Shown piece by piece: positions 45,613 through 58,737 of a stretch of 64,000 bases of DNA (position 1 is the first letter of the stretch; the number at the start of each line of letters is the position of its first letter). The notes under the pieces were generated by a model. It saw nothing but the letters and a program-made list of their open reading frames with translations, ran no database searches and was not told the origin of the DNA. This DNA is from Alentia gelatinosa (lineage: Eukaryota; Annelida; Polychaeta; Phyllodocida; Polynoidae): positions 95,002,797 to 95,066,796 of the forward strand of contig OX465580.1 in NCBI GenBank assembly GCA_950022655.1, given 5' to 3'. A program made the position numbers and the translations under genes.

Positions 45613-47000
45613 TTCGCGTAATGCTACTTCAAGCATTGGATGTTTATAGTTTCTAATATAGGAGTAACTCAGTATATATATAAAATGTAGTGGGTGCCCG
45701 GAAAAGTGCGCAACTCGCTAAATATGACATACCGGTGCCGTACTTTTGATAGTTACGTATTGCTGCTCCATATGCCGTATATATATTCTATACAGCACCC
45801 ACATCGTGCCATACACTTTTATACGGAAGAGGTTGAAACATCGATGGTATGTAGAGTTTCGCATCGACAAGTGTTTTTTTTTATTCAGAAAGGTATAATT
45901 AGGACAACAAAGTTCGCTACATTCATGGCGATTTTCCACTCTGGTTTCTTTACTATTTTCCGATAAGATATGAATTATGGATAGATGATGAAAATAGAAC
46001 AACTCGTCTTGTATGATGTACGACCATAGATAATTTTAGGATATATATGTTGACTAGCTTTTAACCTATTTAAGCCGTTCTTTTGCCCATCGCTCAAGGT
46101 CACTTCATTCAGTGCGATGCTTCAAACCTTCAGCGAGAATAAACCATGCGACAAGTCGATGCTACTCATAATGATGTTCACAATCTGCGCTGCGATTGTG
46201 CCATTAAAGAGCAGTCTTGGGTGCTAGTTGGTGTAAGAAACAATAAATAGTTCTCAGTGCACTTGAACTTACATTTCAACAACGTTGTACAGCTCGCATA
46301 TTTTCTTGGCACTACAAGGTTGGATGCCCAGGGGAGATGGAGACACTGATCTTTACCTACATTCCAGGACCATAGATCTATTCAAGTTAGTGTCGTGCGC
46401 TTTTACATGTATCTTCATTTCTGCAAACATTATTCTGCAATGTTTTCTCCAACTAGCATCCCTTCCCGTTGACGATGAACATGTTTCCGTCTACAAGTAT
46501 ACACTAATTCTAGTAGAGTCCCTAGGCTCGCAAGAAACTTAATCCTCCTTCATACTTAACCAAGGTAAGTAATCGGATAATTACCTATTCATCCAATTAC
46601 ACACAATGTTTCTTGGTAATCCCAAGAGAAGCAGAATTGGCTGGAGAACAGGGTTACAATTGCTTTTTAATTTCATATCAGGCAGACCATAATGATCAAA
46701 ACAGAAACCTTAAATTTGATATCAAATAAACATCTGGGGCATCAGCCGGTGTATCCTGAAAACATTTGCTGAGGATATCTTTCATGTACTGACCATGTCA
46801 ATATACCGCACAGCAATTAGATGAGTACGCCTTGAGCAATTAGTATATCTGATTTGAGGCCACCAAGGTCAACTTGAAAAAAAATCACCGAAGGAAAGTG
46901 ACACAAAGCAATTCGATTTATGGAATTAGCGTTGCCCTATGGGGGACACGGTGTTTTCATGGAGGGAGATTAGATCTGGATTCTCTCAAGAGACCTCAAG
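45613..47000. other. No gene seen
   Basis: AT-rich sequence with short frames only. Confidence 0.5.
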
Positions 47001-47099
47001 CGTTTGAGTTTGATTTTACTTATGTCACGCATTTTGTTGGCTCCGTAATCACGATTACGGAAACACAATTCGTGGCATGAATACACTCAAACTCAAACG
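47001..47099. repeat. Nearly gapless 99-bp palindrome
   Basis: Arms run from CGTTTGAGTTTGA to CTCCGTAATC and back from GATTACGG to TCAAACTCAAACG, with a two-base centre. A dispersed repeat shared with 17008-17083 follows at 47106-47180. Confidence 0.9.
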
Positions 47100-47475
47100 A
47101 CTGACGCCTAGATTTTATCCTAACCCGTCTCAACGGTTTTTGAATATTAGAAAGTAGTGACATAAACAACGCTTTATGTCACACCCGTGACATGAACAAA
47201 TCCCATGTTAAGCCATTTCTCGTTCTTGTGCACTGTCTTGAGTTTTTTCTTCCTTTTATCTCCTTTTGGGTCAGTTTCCCTTTCATTCTCCCCCGGCTTG
47301 TGTTACAGAGGAGAGGGGTAGGTAGCCCTTCTTCTTAGCGTCTGTCTTTATCTGAGCTATCTTGATCTCCCCAAGTTACCAGATCATTGTATACAAAAAT
47401 GTTTTCCCTTTTCGTCGTCATTCTTTTCTTGCACAAGCCGTCTCGATTACTAAGGAAAAGATTTTTTTGATTTGG

Positions 47476-47583
47476 TATTTGTTTCAAGGTGAGTAGTGTA
47501 CCCGTACCTAATGTCCGAAATGTTTTTAGTTGGTGATTCCAGTTGAATTCTATTTTGTTTCTTAGTCTGATTGCCTCTTCACT
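47476..47583 (-). pseudogene. Possible Penelope endonuclease C-terminal remnant
   Basis: SEEAIRLRNKIEFNWNHQLK resembles the ILRDKIEYNWIHRLKTQAPR segment near the end of the 30-kb Penelope ORF2, including the Trp and the L-K-T block. Only about 35 residues are visible, so homology is tentative. Confidence 0.4.
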
Positions 47584-47730
47584 GTTTGTATCATTGTTTG
47601 AGATGCAATAAGATATTAAAAAACACCCCCAAAAACATGGGTTGGATTTTATCGGGAATAGTGAGAGGGAAGACAAGAAGGTCGGCAGCTCGACACAGAT
47701 TAATGCTAAACAAAATCGCCGATCTTTCAT

Positions 47731-50187
47731 CTTCTATTTTTGGCTCTCGTACCACCATCCCCATATTTGTATATTAGATTGTGTGGATGCGAATAATCGC
47801 CCGTAAAAACTGTCGGCAGGTGGTGGCATTAGGCCTTATGAATGAAAGTTCCCTTTCTGTAGAGTCCTTTGTCAGTGCTACGGAGAGAGCCAAACAAATT
47901 AGGGAAACGTTTCCTCTTTCTCCATACTAAATGCACATTTTGGCATGCCTTTTAATTGATTCTTGGAAGCTGCTATGCAGGTATATATCTATGTGGTATG
48001 GTTGCATCATACACATATCGGAATAATCGGAACGAGAAATCAATGAGTGGAATAGGATCAATAATCTAGTACCACCTGACTCTAGGCCTGACAATCTGCC
48101 GCACTGCATGTAGCCTGTGGGGGCGACATAACACAGCGGATATCATTATATACCTGTAGTCGAACATCTATGAAATACTACCCGCTACTAGGGGTGCAAT
48201 ATTAATAATGTTCGCGTCCGATGTCCTGGCTCACTAACGAAATTTAACGCCTTCCGCAGGATCTGCATGCGGCCTAGAATATTGATATCAATGACGCCGG
48301 CCCTCAATTCGCTCTTGAATGATTGGAATCCCAGCACTACAGTCTGATCAGAAATCACATTAGAATGAAAAAACGAATATATATTACCGTAGATACATGT
48401 ATATACAATAAGGATACTTCTTAATTAGAAGAGGTTCTCCGTATTTGAAATAGGCTACTGTTCATCGCCTACAGAATCGGGCAGTATTTCAAATACCAAA
48501 GACATTAAATGGGCATCGCTATAGGCTCAGTAACTATATTCCTCTTGATATTTCCATACCCATTCCACACCGTATTCACCAGTCAAACTCATATCACCAG
48601 TAAGTATTTTCTATATGATATTGATCGACGCTAGACCGAGAGCCAACACTACCTGTCGCTGCAATCAGTGAGAGAGACAATACCTGCTTGGAATCTGCTC
48701 GTGTCTACTTAGTTACATTTCCAACATCGCCAGACTGGTAACCAGACTGTTAGCGCTTTGGTCGATACCTTGCTTGGCGTATACCTACCAAGTCTTTCAT
48801 ATAGAGAATAACCGTCTATCATCCAGCCGTAGCTAGCCAGAAAGTTAAGCACGAGAATCTATTTGTTAACCTTAAATAACTGATTGATTAAATAACTACA
48901 TTGATCTCATTATATCGTTGCCATACGTACTGCATTCAGTGTTTACTTTGTTTGCCTACATCAGCAAAGAAAATTTGGGCAGATGGACAGGCTGGTTGTC
49001 GCTGCCATATGGGTGTTCATGATCCCAGTCCGGTGAATTTCACGAATCCTTGCAGAATTATTATGCGCTCCAAATGGGTGTTCCAGGTGGCGATAAACAA
49101 ATTCTAATCCTTAACAAAAGATGATATTTTTTCAGCGTAGTTATTGGGAGAGAGAAGGGGATTACGGTTCGTCAGCTCCAATTCTATTTGTCTCTCCGAG
49201 GGAGATGTTCTCTTTATTTATGAGCAGCCGATGTCGGTAATCAAGGTAAAACAAAGGGTCATTGTTGTTACAAGGGAAATACAGAAGGCCATCTATTCAA
49301 TGGCGAATCAATAGGAAGCTCTGTTGTAATTCATTCGATTACCGTCGTTAAAATTCATTTGCGTTTGCCGAGAGAAATGCTAAAAACAACAAGTAGCGTT
49401 AAGGAGGTATGCGTAGCGATAAGGGAAATGTACTAGCTACAAAACTAGTCATTATAAAGGATAGGTTATATGGAATTCCAAAAGTAGGAAAAAATAGAAA
49501 ATAATATAGTGTATAACAGTTCAGTTTTAATCTCATTTCAGCCGAGTGTTAGCACAGGTGATTTGAATATATTCAACGAGTCTATTGTTCAGAATCCTTA
49601 TATTCTAGATCTGCTTAATGCCCCCCACCCCTCATGGAAAATAATCTGTAAATGGAAGGCAATGAATAAGGCTCCATGGCCAGCACTAACAACAGAAACT
49701 GAGACAATGCCTGTTTTCATAACGTATGTCTGCAAGCAGGGTCTCCACACCGATAGCGGTTTGGGTGTGCGTAGGCGGACCCTACCTTTATAGAACATGC
49801 AATTTGTTCCGTTTTACACAACCCAGCCGCGACAAGAATAATTACATTTCACCTCGATTCGTGTAGATGGCATCGTGTGAAACCAGCTCGCCATGTCATT
49901 CACCACTCACTCGTAATATGTCGAGTCAGCAGTCTTCCCTGACGCAGAGTCAGCGAAAGGTCCCCAAATCAATCCATTCGCTGAGATCAATCGTACTGCT
50001 GTGGGTGTTTTGGTGGCTGCACTCTCTGTTTATTTGAAGGCTCTTTGTTGGAGCGTGCTCGCACGCACAATATACATTGCCTAAAGGTTAGAGTGGTCAC
50101 ATATAGACTTTTAGCATCCTGCAGAAACTATTTCTTCACTATCTGCGTGCTATCCACTGTGATATTGTGAAAGGACCCGTGTGCAAT
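47731..50187. other. No gene seen
   Basis: Mixed-composition sequence. Frames are below 100 codons and lack motifs. Confidence 0.5.
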
Positions 50188-50310
50188 CGTCTCAGGGACT
50201 TAGAGGCATGATATGATATGTCATGATATGCTCAAATGGCAAGTTGAATGGGTGCAAGTGGGTTACTGAAACAATCAACAGACTGAATGTAACCATTTAA
50301 TTGTTATTCA
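50188..50310 (+). repeat. Dispersed repeat, inverted copy at 58738-58872
   Basis: Shared words are GTCTCAGGG(A/T)CTTAGA, ATGGCAAGTTGA(A/C)TGGGTG, AAGTGGGTTAC and AGACTGA(A/T)TGTAACC. Confidence 0.8.
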
Positions 50311-50584
50311 TTCGTGATTGCACTCTCATTCATCAGTTATGAACATAACATTTGCTCCTAGTTATTTCGGTTTGACCTACAGGTCAAGACCGAAATATAT
50401 TAGGGGAGACGGGGAACGGTTTTGCGGCTTACATTATAATACATTAAAGTAATGTATTCTGAATAATTGGAGTCTCGATACCGTCGATACCGGTCCGCAC
50501 CGGGCGACAGTAATGTATTTTTATATATTGTATAGGCACCTGTTGCGGTTCAGTGTATTTATATATATTGCAACAGGCTTCCAC

Positions 50585-50614
50585 CTCCCTCCCTCCCTCC
50601 CTTCCTCCCTCCCT
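50585..50614 (+). repeat. (CCCT)n microsatellite
   Basis: Seven CCCT/CTTC units in a row. Confidence 0.95.
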
Positions 50615-50657
50615 CAATCTGAAAGCTCTAGACACTGGGTGCGGGCGCCGATATCAG

Positions 50658-50837
50658 GGGCCCGTTTCATGCAATATAATATAAATTTCATATAATAACT
50701 AAGTCTGTTCGCTAAAACAGTATAAATAATCCATAAGATCGTCCATGCGTGTTGATTGAAATTGACCCACATCGTCCCTGGGTTTATATGGGTTACAGAA
50801 AATGGTCTACATGTATCTTAGATTAAGAAACGGGCCC
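50658..50837. mobile_element. 180-bp Harbinger-type MITE with CAG target duplication
   Basis: Perfect 11-bp inverted ends GGGCCCGTTTC/GAAACGGGCCC, flanked by CAG at 50655-50657 and 50838-50840. Three-base CWG duplications and GGGCCC-type ends are known for Harbinger/ISL2EU-like elements. Confidence 0.8.
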
Positions 50838-51114
50838 CAGACGCGTTGGGTGGAATCAGGTCAAATAGGTCACCAGCGCACCCGTTGCGGTCCAATGAAT
50901 ACCTACTAGCGGGTGGAGCCCAACAGGTTAGACCTGGATACAAATATACCACAGTAACTCCCTCTGGTGGGTTACAGTACCCGTACATACATTACTTGTT
51001 GAAACCGAAATCATGGCAATGCCATGCCTACTATTAATCCTTGTTATAAGTGGAACTGCGTCCTTGTCCTTGCGCAGCAAGTGCCATATCCCAACAGTGC
51101 CAGTCATATCATTC

Positions 51115-51362
51115 TGAGCAAGTCCCAACCCCAGCAGTGGTAGATTTACTGCTATATCAAAGGCCAATCCTTCTCACACCATGTCCATGTGGTGTGGGAA
51201 TTAAAAGAACTCTCATCTTGGTAAATGTGTAGGGGTGAGATTTCTACCTGAATTCATCACATAGATTTGATCACCACCCTTGTGGTGTAAAAGAACCTTG
51301 AGAAAGTATAGTAAGGACCTATAATGGTTGACTGGATGTTAAATGAAACCAAACAAACAAAG
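51115..51362 (+). mobile_element. 5'-truncated SINE copy
   Basis: Matches the body and tail of the SINE at 26350-26767 (CCCCAGCAGTGGTAGAT, TCAAAGGCCAATCCTTCTCA, TAAATGTGTAGGGGTGAGAT, GATCACCACCCTTGTGGTGT), ending in AAACCAAACAAACAAAG. The tRNA head is missing. Confidence 0.85.
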
Positions 51363-51537
51363 AAATATTATTCTGATCATCAAGATTATGTGGATATATA
51401 TATACAATATTGACTGGTTTCAGATACAAGCGGCCGTTTGCTACGAGGAGTTGACGCGTAGTAATATTACGCATTGGGCTAACTGGAAGAGTTGGCGGTA
51501 ATGTGTGAACAGAAGATGGTTGCTACGGACCCTCAAT

Positions 51538-51585
51538 CACGTGGTTCCGGTCACGTGGTTCCGGTCACGTGGTTCCGGTCACGTG
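51538..51585 (+). promoter_or_regulatory. Four CACGTG sites at exact 14-bp spacing
   Basis: TCACGTGGTTCCGG is repeated in tandem, giving palindromic E-boxes at 51538, 51552, 51566 and 51580. CACGTG is the core site of several bHLH factors (MITF/TFE, CLOCK, MYC/MAX). No gene start was found nearby, so function is open and it may simply be a small minisatellite. Confidence 0.4.
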
Positions 51586-52464
51586 ACCACCACTTTCCAC
51601 CCCGTCTGTGTCCACTTCAACCTGGAATGCCTAAGAGAAAGAAACCATCAACCCACCCTTCAAAAACTCTTGACTCTCAATTTCCTCAATTTCCTCTACT
51701 CTGTAGCGCTCAATAGCTTGTAACATTTCTTTTATAATTCAATTAGATTTCATATTCTAATTACTACCAAAATTATGTCGTTATCATTAAGTGTAACGCA
51801 ATTATTTTTTTTATCCATTACCGTGCTTCTGTGTTAGTCATTATTACGCATGCGAGGATATTACGTAGAGTCAACTCATAGGAGCATACAACGGATTTGA
51901 TCTGAAACCAGTCTATATTTTTTCTTATGCGTTGCCCGGAGCATACAATATATCCGTATGCGCCGGGTATGTCCATACACTCTCCCTATGTGTTTTCTAT
52001 GGACACTTTGTATTAGGTGCATAATAAAAAAAACCACATTTCTAGCAGGCTTCCATTCACGTCTCATTTGATGTAAGCAAGATAACCCACCCACGTCCCA
52101 TGGGACAGGAGAAACGTGGGAAACCCTTGTGTCCCAGTTAATTCGAAATAAAAATCAATGCATATCAAACATTCTCAGAGGGGCCACCCTTAGACTAGGG
52201 GGGGAGGGGTAGGGGGTAAGCAACGTTGGAAATTTCAAATTATCATGGTTGACTGCAAAACATATGTAGCTGGCGTTTGCTCTGGTAGCCAGTGTACCCA
52301 TGGCAGAGCAGTTTCTATTATATTCACTAAAATATTAGGACTACTTGCTACACAATCATTAAAAGAGATATAGAAAGGTTTGAGTGTGTTTTGTAGCCAA
52401 GATTTTGTCTGTAAATGAAATTATTAGGTTCTGGTCCAGGTTAGAGGTTACACATAATATATGG

Positions 52465-52604
52465 AAACTGGCTTACTGTCTTCGTACATCAAAAATATGC
52501 GATGAAATTATTGATCACATACATCCCGATGCTGTAGGCAGAGGGATGTATGTGATCAATAATTTTACCAAGTATTTTGACGTACGAAGACAGTCAGCCA
52601 GTTT
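52465..52604. repeat. Palindrome with about 62-bp arms
   Basis: AAACTGGCTTACTGTCTTCG...GATCACATACATCCC is mirrored by GGGATGTATGTGATCAATAA...CTGTC/AGCCAGTTT around a 15-base centre. Confidence 0.9.
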
Positions 52605-52617
52605 TTGTATCATTATA

Positions 52618-52690
52618 TACCTAAAAATGGCGATATTTTAGTCACATGACCACATACCCTGTACGTCACACTATGATGTACGGGTATAAA
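52618..52690 (+). repeat. Dispersed repeat shared with 28285-28370
   Basis: CTAAAAATGGCGATATTTTA and GTACGTCACACTATGATGTACG are common to both loci. Confidence 0.7.
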
Positions 52691-52764
52691 TACTCCATGG
52701 GTAGGAGCGGGTAGTACATGTTGTATATGTAGTTCATACAGCCACAGCTATATAATAATTAGTA

Positions 52765-52883
52765 GAAACCAAACGAGAGTTAGCCTTGTCAATGTTTATG
52801 CCACGATGGGCAGGTTGTGTAGTGAGTAGCAGACCTGACCAGAGTGGTATAAACATTGAGAAGGCTAACTCGAGTTCGGTTTC
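52765..52883. repeat. Palindrome with about 48-bp arms
   Basis: GAAACCAAACGAGAGTTAGCC...AATGTTTATGCCAC is mirrored by GTGGTATAAACATTGAGAAGG...CGGTTTC. Confidence 0.9.
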
Positions 52884-54795
52884 TTATTTATCCTACCCCA
52901 TCTCACCGATACACAGAGAATATTTGTAATTATCCATGTTAGTAGTTATCAATGCTGCCGGATCTACTTTCGTTATCTCGTCCCTGATTGGTCCGTTCTT
53001 TTATTCACCTCGGTGCATAAATAACACTTTATCCAATGCTATGTCAAATACATTGAGTCAATGTTAAACCTATGGCGATTTTTAGAAAGGTTTTATAATA
53101 AGATTAGTTATGTAAGAAATAGTACAACTACCAGGGTTACCGTTATATTTGTAGGCGTTTATTGTATAGAACCGACGTGTCGACTATCACATAGTCTTTT
53201 TCAAGGTTATACTATATTATCATTTTGCTACTGAGGTACTCTGTGTGTCGTTCATGTTACTCATCCTGCTCATTTAATCACGGTTGTTGTTGGTCTATTT
53301 CTAGGCAGAACTAATAAAATATTAAGGATGAAAGTATTTATCATATCACGTGAAACATCTGAATTATGAGTTCCGTGAATAATGGGCATATCCTCTAGCA
53401 CTATACATTGACACTAATGCCCTTTAATTACCGGGACAGCTCCTCCATAGGCGCCCATCCTTTAATATAGGGTTAATAGTATGAAGTAACAGTGTTGCGT
53501 GAATCCGTTCTTCTTTAGAGGTAGCTCTGTGTCTATTGGCTGAGCCTCTTGTTACAGCACAGTTTCTTGATGCCCTTTCAGAGCGATTCTAGGTAACCCA
53601 CGTAGATACTTCCCACCATTGATATGAAAGATATAGCTGGCTCACATCACAGATAATATATGGACGTTTGTAGTGTTGCAACCTTTGATTTATTATAGAA
53701 AGAGATGTGTGTTCGTTGCCCAGTTGTTTGCTACTGCTACTGTGATAGTGGCCTCAAGTGCCAGAAAACAAGAATAAATTACTCTATTCTCCAAAGGTCT
53801 GACCCAGAATATAACCTCCTACGGCAGTTATCAAACCACGGATGGATGACCGGCTAAATGGCATAGAGTTTTGCAATATACCTTGGATCTTATCAACGAG
53901 TGGAGAACATGTATATATGCACCTGTGTAAACACTCATAAGAGTTGCAGTTATCATGAATATCTTTTTCCATCCGTTGACAACTTCATTTCACCTCTTCA
54001 TGGGCAAGACTGATGATATAAAAGAAGTACTATTGCTAGAAACATTTTGGTGTTGGTCAGAAAAAATTAATAAAGGAAGTAGCATGACCTAGTTGCAATG
54101 CTGACTAAGCACGCTGCGTTTGTACTTAGCTAAGCATTTAAAGTGCTTAGTCTAGTGTCATGTTACTGTATGTCTTTGCACCTGCTTCTCCCAGAAATAT
54201 GTAACTACCTTTCCTTTTCCATGCATTTGTTTATTGAATATAAATTCAGTAATAAGAGTAGGTGATAGTATTTTTTGGTGTGAAATAAATGTGAATATTG
54301 GCATCGATTGGGTGCCCAATGATGTTCTTTTCATGTTTGTAAGCACTCGTCTAGGTCACGGGTCCAAAATAGTATGGGAATGCTCTTAAAGCTAAGAATG
54401 GTATGCCTGGAAATATAGAATTTTTTTTATCAAGGTACAATAATAGTAAACCTCCTGTGTTTATAAATGCAATACCTGTCCTGTTGAGGTTTAGGCGGTG
54501 CCTAGCCTTTAGGTCAGGGATACAGTGTCAATGACAGTGATTTTTTAAATTGCTTCATTCATTTTTTTTGGTCGAGATCTTCCAGTGAAAACAATGATTC
54601 ACTTACAGTGGCAAATACTTGCAGATAGGAAGTAAATAAGAAAATAAATTAATAAGTAAGATTAATGGTGCATGATGGCACTATACTACAGAAACTGTTC
54701 AAACCATGACAAAGGAAGGTAGCACTTGAGGAACATATCAGTTCATCCAAATCGACCACATCTGCAAATCCAAAACAGTTAGAAACAACTCATCT
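52884..54795. other. No gene seen
   Basis: AT-rich sequence with no recognisable frame or repeat. Confidence 0.5.
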
Positions 54796-56020
54796 AACAT
54801 TTAGTGCGTCCTTGAACCCTTTCTGCCGGCTGCACGATCTGAGTGAGCTGGGGCAGCCTGGGGCAGCCAGGAGCATGACGAGAGTGTGGAGGAGCTGGTG
54901 GTGAGCAGTTGCTGTGACTGTGAGCGGCCAGTCAGTTTCACACGAACTGCGAGGGGTTGATGTGTGATGAGCCGAGACATGGCGAGCCAATGGGGCTGAC
55001 ATGTAGAGACACGTGGAGTCCGGCATAGAGGAGCCAGGGGCCAGGGTAGTGATGTTGAGGATATGTGATGACACGTGGAGTGTGCTGACGGGGAGCAGGC
55101 AGATGGTTCAAACAAAGCTGCGAGGAGTCGAGTCTGTGTCGATTTGTGAGGAATGGTCGAGTATCTCTCTTCCCTGGGGCAATTGCCAGGGCAATTGACA
55201 AGCATTGCATGGCAGAGCCCTAAGAGGACCCAAGATACTGGAGAGAGACTGATGATTAAGGCTGGGGAGTCTGTTGAAGAGATGATTAGAAGGATGGGAG
55301 GATAATGGTGGACACATGTTACAAACAGGTGTAAACAGTTTGTTTCCAAGGTGATGGCCTGAGTTATTGGTGGTCTCGGCCACAGGATCTAGTGTGGAGA
55401 CGTTAATACTGGAGGAGAGGGGACATAGTTACAGGGGCTTGAGACGTGTGTAGAGTGACCTTTGTACCCACTACTAGGTCGGGTGATGTTACGTAACTTG
55501 ACCGGGGTCGTGTGGTGATGCCAGGGAGGATGACCATTGGCTGGGAGCTGGACAAAGGGACCATGTGGCTGGCGGTTCCAGGGTGCAGCTGTAGGAGTGA
55601 ATTTCAGGTTTTTGGTTGGCAGCTAGCGAGATATCGGATGATCAGGGCATGTTCCTGAAGAGTTGGATGATTGAACTGAGTTTGGTGCTGCTGAATTGTG
55701 TGCTCATCTGGGTGAGCAGTTTCTCCCATGTGGTGGAAGATAGTAACCTGCAGCTGTGCAGCAGCAGGGGATCATTTTCTCCCGGTCTTCCAACTTCTTC
55801 CTGACTCACTTTCTGTAGCCCGAGTTTGCTGCAACGGTAGTTTCCCCAGTTTCCATGATGTTTTAGACAGTTTTATCGGGGTAAACCCAAGTCGGGTCTG
55901 AGGGCCACAGGGAGGTATCTGAATTGGCTGGCGGCCAGGGAAAGAATGGTCGAGTGTAGGGAGGCCAGTTTGAAAGTGTGTGCCCACATGACCGGCGGGT
56001 GCACATGAGCGGGGCGGCCA
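54796..56020. other. GC-richer, strand-asymmetric block without an identified gene
   Basis: The + strand is rich in GTGGAG, GGAG and CAGG words and G exceeds C clearly, unlike both sides. Minus-strand frames of up to 182 codons (54801-55349) follow from the low TA content. They are Ser/Pro/Leu/His-rich, overlap in other frames and show no motif. It may be an unrecognised transposon or an exonic or UTR block. Confidence 0.4.
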
Positions 56021-56969
56021 TGTGAGCAGGGCTTCATTGGTTACGAGGTCCTCTTCTGTCCCGCATTACCGCCAACTTCCGATAGCCCTAATGCAATACT
56101 GCAACGGTGCCCCTGCTGGCTGCCCACTACAATTGACCTACATTGCTTATTTGATGAATTTATCTTGAAAAACTTAAGGTAATAAAAAATACAATCACGA
56201 GAAATTAGACTAGATATTGATTCATGTGATAACAGGGTGAGACTAGGCGTTTGCATGTAACCATATTGATTCATGGCTATTCTCATGAAACACCATTTTA
56301 TAAATATATTTTCCATACCGTTGATATTTTCAGATTTTTAATTCTTTTTTATACTAAATTCGAACATTCATGCCTGTATATACATGGAGAGCTTGATATC
56401 TCACTACAGGGCGGGGGACTTCATATAAGATACGCTCTTGAATTAATATGTGTATCCTTGCTGGGAAAATAAAAATGTAACTGCGATCACAATACGATAT
56501 TGCTTATGAAAAGTACCCAGAGGGCTTTCTAACCAACCGATTGTGGACCTAAGTTTCTAAATGTTACTTGAAATTTCTCTGACTATTTCCTCGAACAGAT
56601 TCATAGTGCTGAGACTCGGGTAGGCCGGACCTTGGCCGGTGACTCTGTAGACACTGTGCACAACTCGTGTGCATGTTTACCTGGTAGGATCACAGACACA
56701 GATAAGGGTACTTAGAGCAGATAGAACACTGATAATCACAAGTTCAGGCGGTTATGTGGCCTCCGAAACTGTGCTAGTTAGGTAAACGGCCGTACGCGTC
56801 ACCCTTTATCCTCTTCTCCATTTTCGTCTAAGATTCAGGTACGAACACACATACTCCTATTGTGACATCCTTTTTCAGGAACTTAGAAAAGTTATCTCTA
56901 CCAACGAACATCCCTTGAAGAGAGGATGGACGATTATACAATTGACTATGCACCGAGGATATATTATTG

Positions 56970-57195
56970 TGGTGAACTAAAGAAGAAATCAACCAGTTTT
57001 GGTCAAATTCATCGTTCTCCACGAGTTCGATTGTAAATATCGTGTAGCATTCAAATGAGTTGGAGAATGATGTCCAAAACGAGTTTCTTACTGTATTTAT
57101 CTCACCCCTGTAAGAAATGGACAACACACAGGATATAGTCTACGGACAACGGATTGCAGTACTCATGGGGCATGGAGAACGGGTTCCACATGTTA
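56970..57195 (-). repeat. Inverted copy of the 34905-35155 repeat
   Basis: See the 34.9-kb entry; the same words occur in reverse complement. Confidence 0.8.
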
Positions 57196-58737
57196 AGCTT
57201 ATGGGATAAAAATACCAGGGGTGAGATAAATGAAGCAGACTGACCTGGAAGGGAAAATGTATGCCCGGCTCATCTAGGCCTTTGCCAAACGCCTCCTGTG
57301 CATGTGTACTTTACAATTCGTATAAAAGACATGATATAATAAAAAGAGTTTACCCTTAATTGCGCATCCACCCGGAGATGAAAATAGGATGTAAACGCCA
57401 TCACTCTTTTCAAAGAAACCTCCAGTTTCCAGCGACAAAGTCGTTGATTCAGCATGAAGGGGCAACATTTAGCCGTAGGCTCATACTTTCAATAGAAAAC
57501 CCCGTTCTTATTTCATATGTGAAGTCATTGAGTGCCCTGTAAAGGAAATTAAAACGGAGACCTGAAACTCTATTCTTTTGGTTCGTGCCACATGACAGGT
57601 ACATAATATGACACCCCAGCTAGGGTTTCATCACGCTGTAATATAGATCCTTAGACAAGCTACTCATGTCAGTTGCATGACAGTTGGCATGCCATAAATG
57701 GGAATTTTTGGACATGCCCAATATAGCATACTGCTTTGCACTGCCTACAATGCAGACAGCATACAGCTCAGTCCCTGCTGTCACATATCATCGCTCACAT
57801 TTCTTTCCTGCGTCAGCATAAGCCACCGCGCTGCGGCGGAAGTTGATTGGATTTCGTCGCTTATCCAAATCTTGGCGTCTGCTGGCGGAGAAATGTACTT
57901 AAAAATGAAGGATGGTTCAGACGCTGGGAATTCGTTGCCTTATGGTACCCCAGGCTCCATTGTTGATGGTTACCATGGGGACGCTGCCTTCTTCGATCGG
58001 CACTGTCCAAACATGGGCGCCTAGACGTATCGGCAGGAACAAGCTACTCCCTATATTCAAAGCACTGCACTGTCTGAGAGAAAAACACTTAGGAATGAGC
58101 AACTTGTTGAAGCAACAAGCAAATCCATATCAGACAATATAGGAAGACAGCAGGCGTCTGGAGAAAGGGAAAATCCACGTATTGAGTCATATAGTCCTCC
58201 AGGTCATTCTAATTGATATGAAATGAACGCCAAGCCATTAAAGTTGACTTAATTGTCAGTGGTAATTACCTAATTGAAAGGGTTTGCATGTATCTTTCTG
58301 TAATTATTTCAAAATTAGGATTATCATATCGACGTTTTCAGATTGTCAATGTCATGGAATGTTGAACTAGCTTTTTAATACATACTCCGCTTTGCCTACT
58401 GGCCGTTACTAACTTTTAAGACGATTTCAAATGTAGTAATGGGCGTCCTTTATGGAGCGTGCGGGGAACTGTCGTATTTTATTATCTTTCTATTCAGTTA
58501 ACATAGACAGCATACAATCGCCTGATTGGGCGTTCTTCCATGAAGAGAGCTAGAGGTATATTAATATGGTGTAAATATGGTCAGTCAATAACATTGGGCT
58601 TCATATTCCCTTGGCAGCTGCTTTAATTAACTAGGAAAAATAGTATAGTGGTTCAAAAAGATTTCTGTCCGTGCGGCGTTGCCGTCGACCGACGAGAAAA
58701 AATCATTGATGAATGCGTGTGCAATTATAACTGAATA
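57196..58737. other. No gene seen
   Basis: The longest frame (57698-58024) has no recognisable motif and no flanking splice pattern that I trust. Confidence 0.45.

Noticed and set aside
54801..55349. 182-codon minus-strand frame as a host protein
   Set aside because: Overlapping long frames in other phases, Ser/Pro/Leu/His-rich composition without a motif; best explained by base composition.
57698..58024. 108-codon frame as a gene
   Set aside because: No recognisable domain, no paired splice sites and average surrounding composition.
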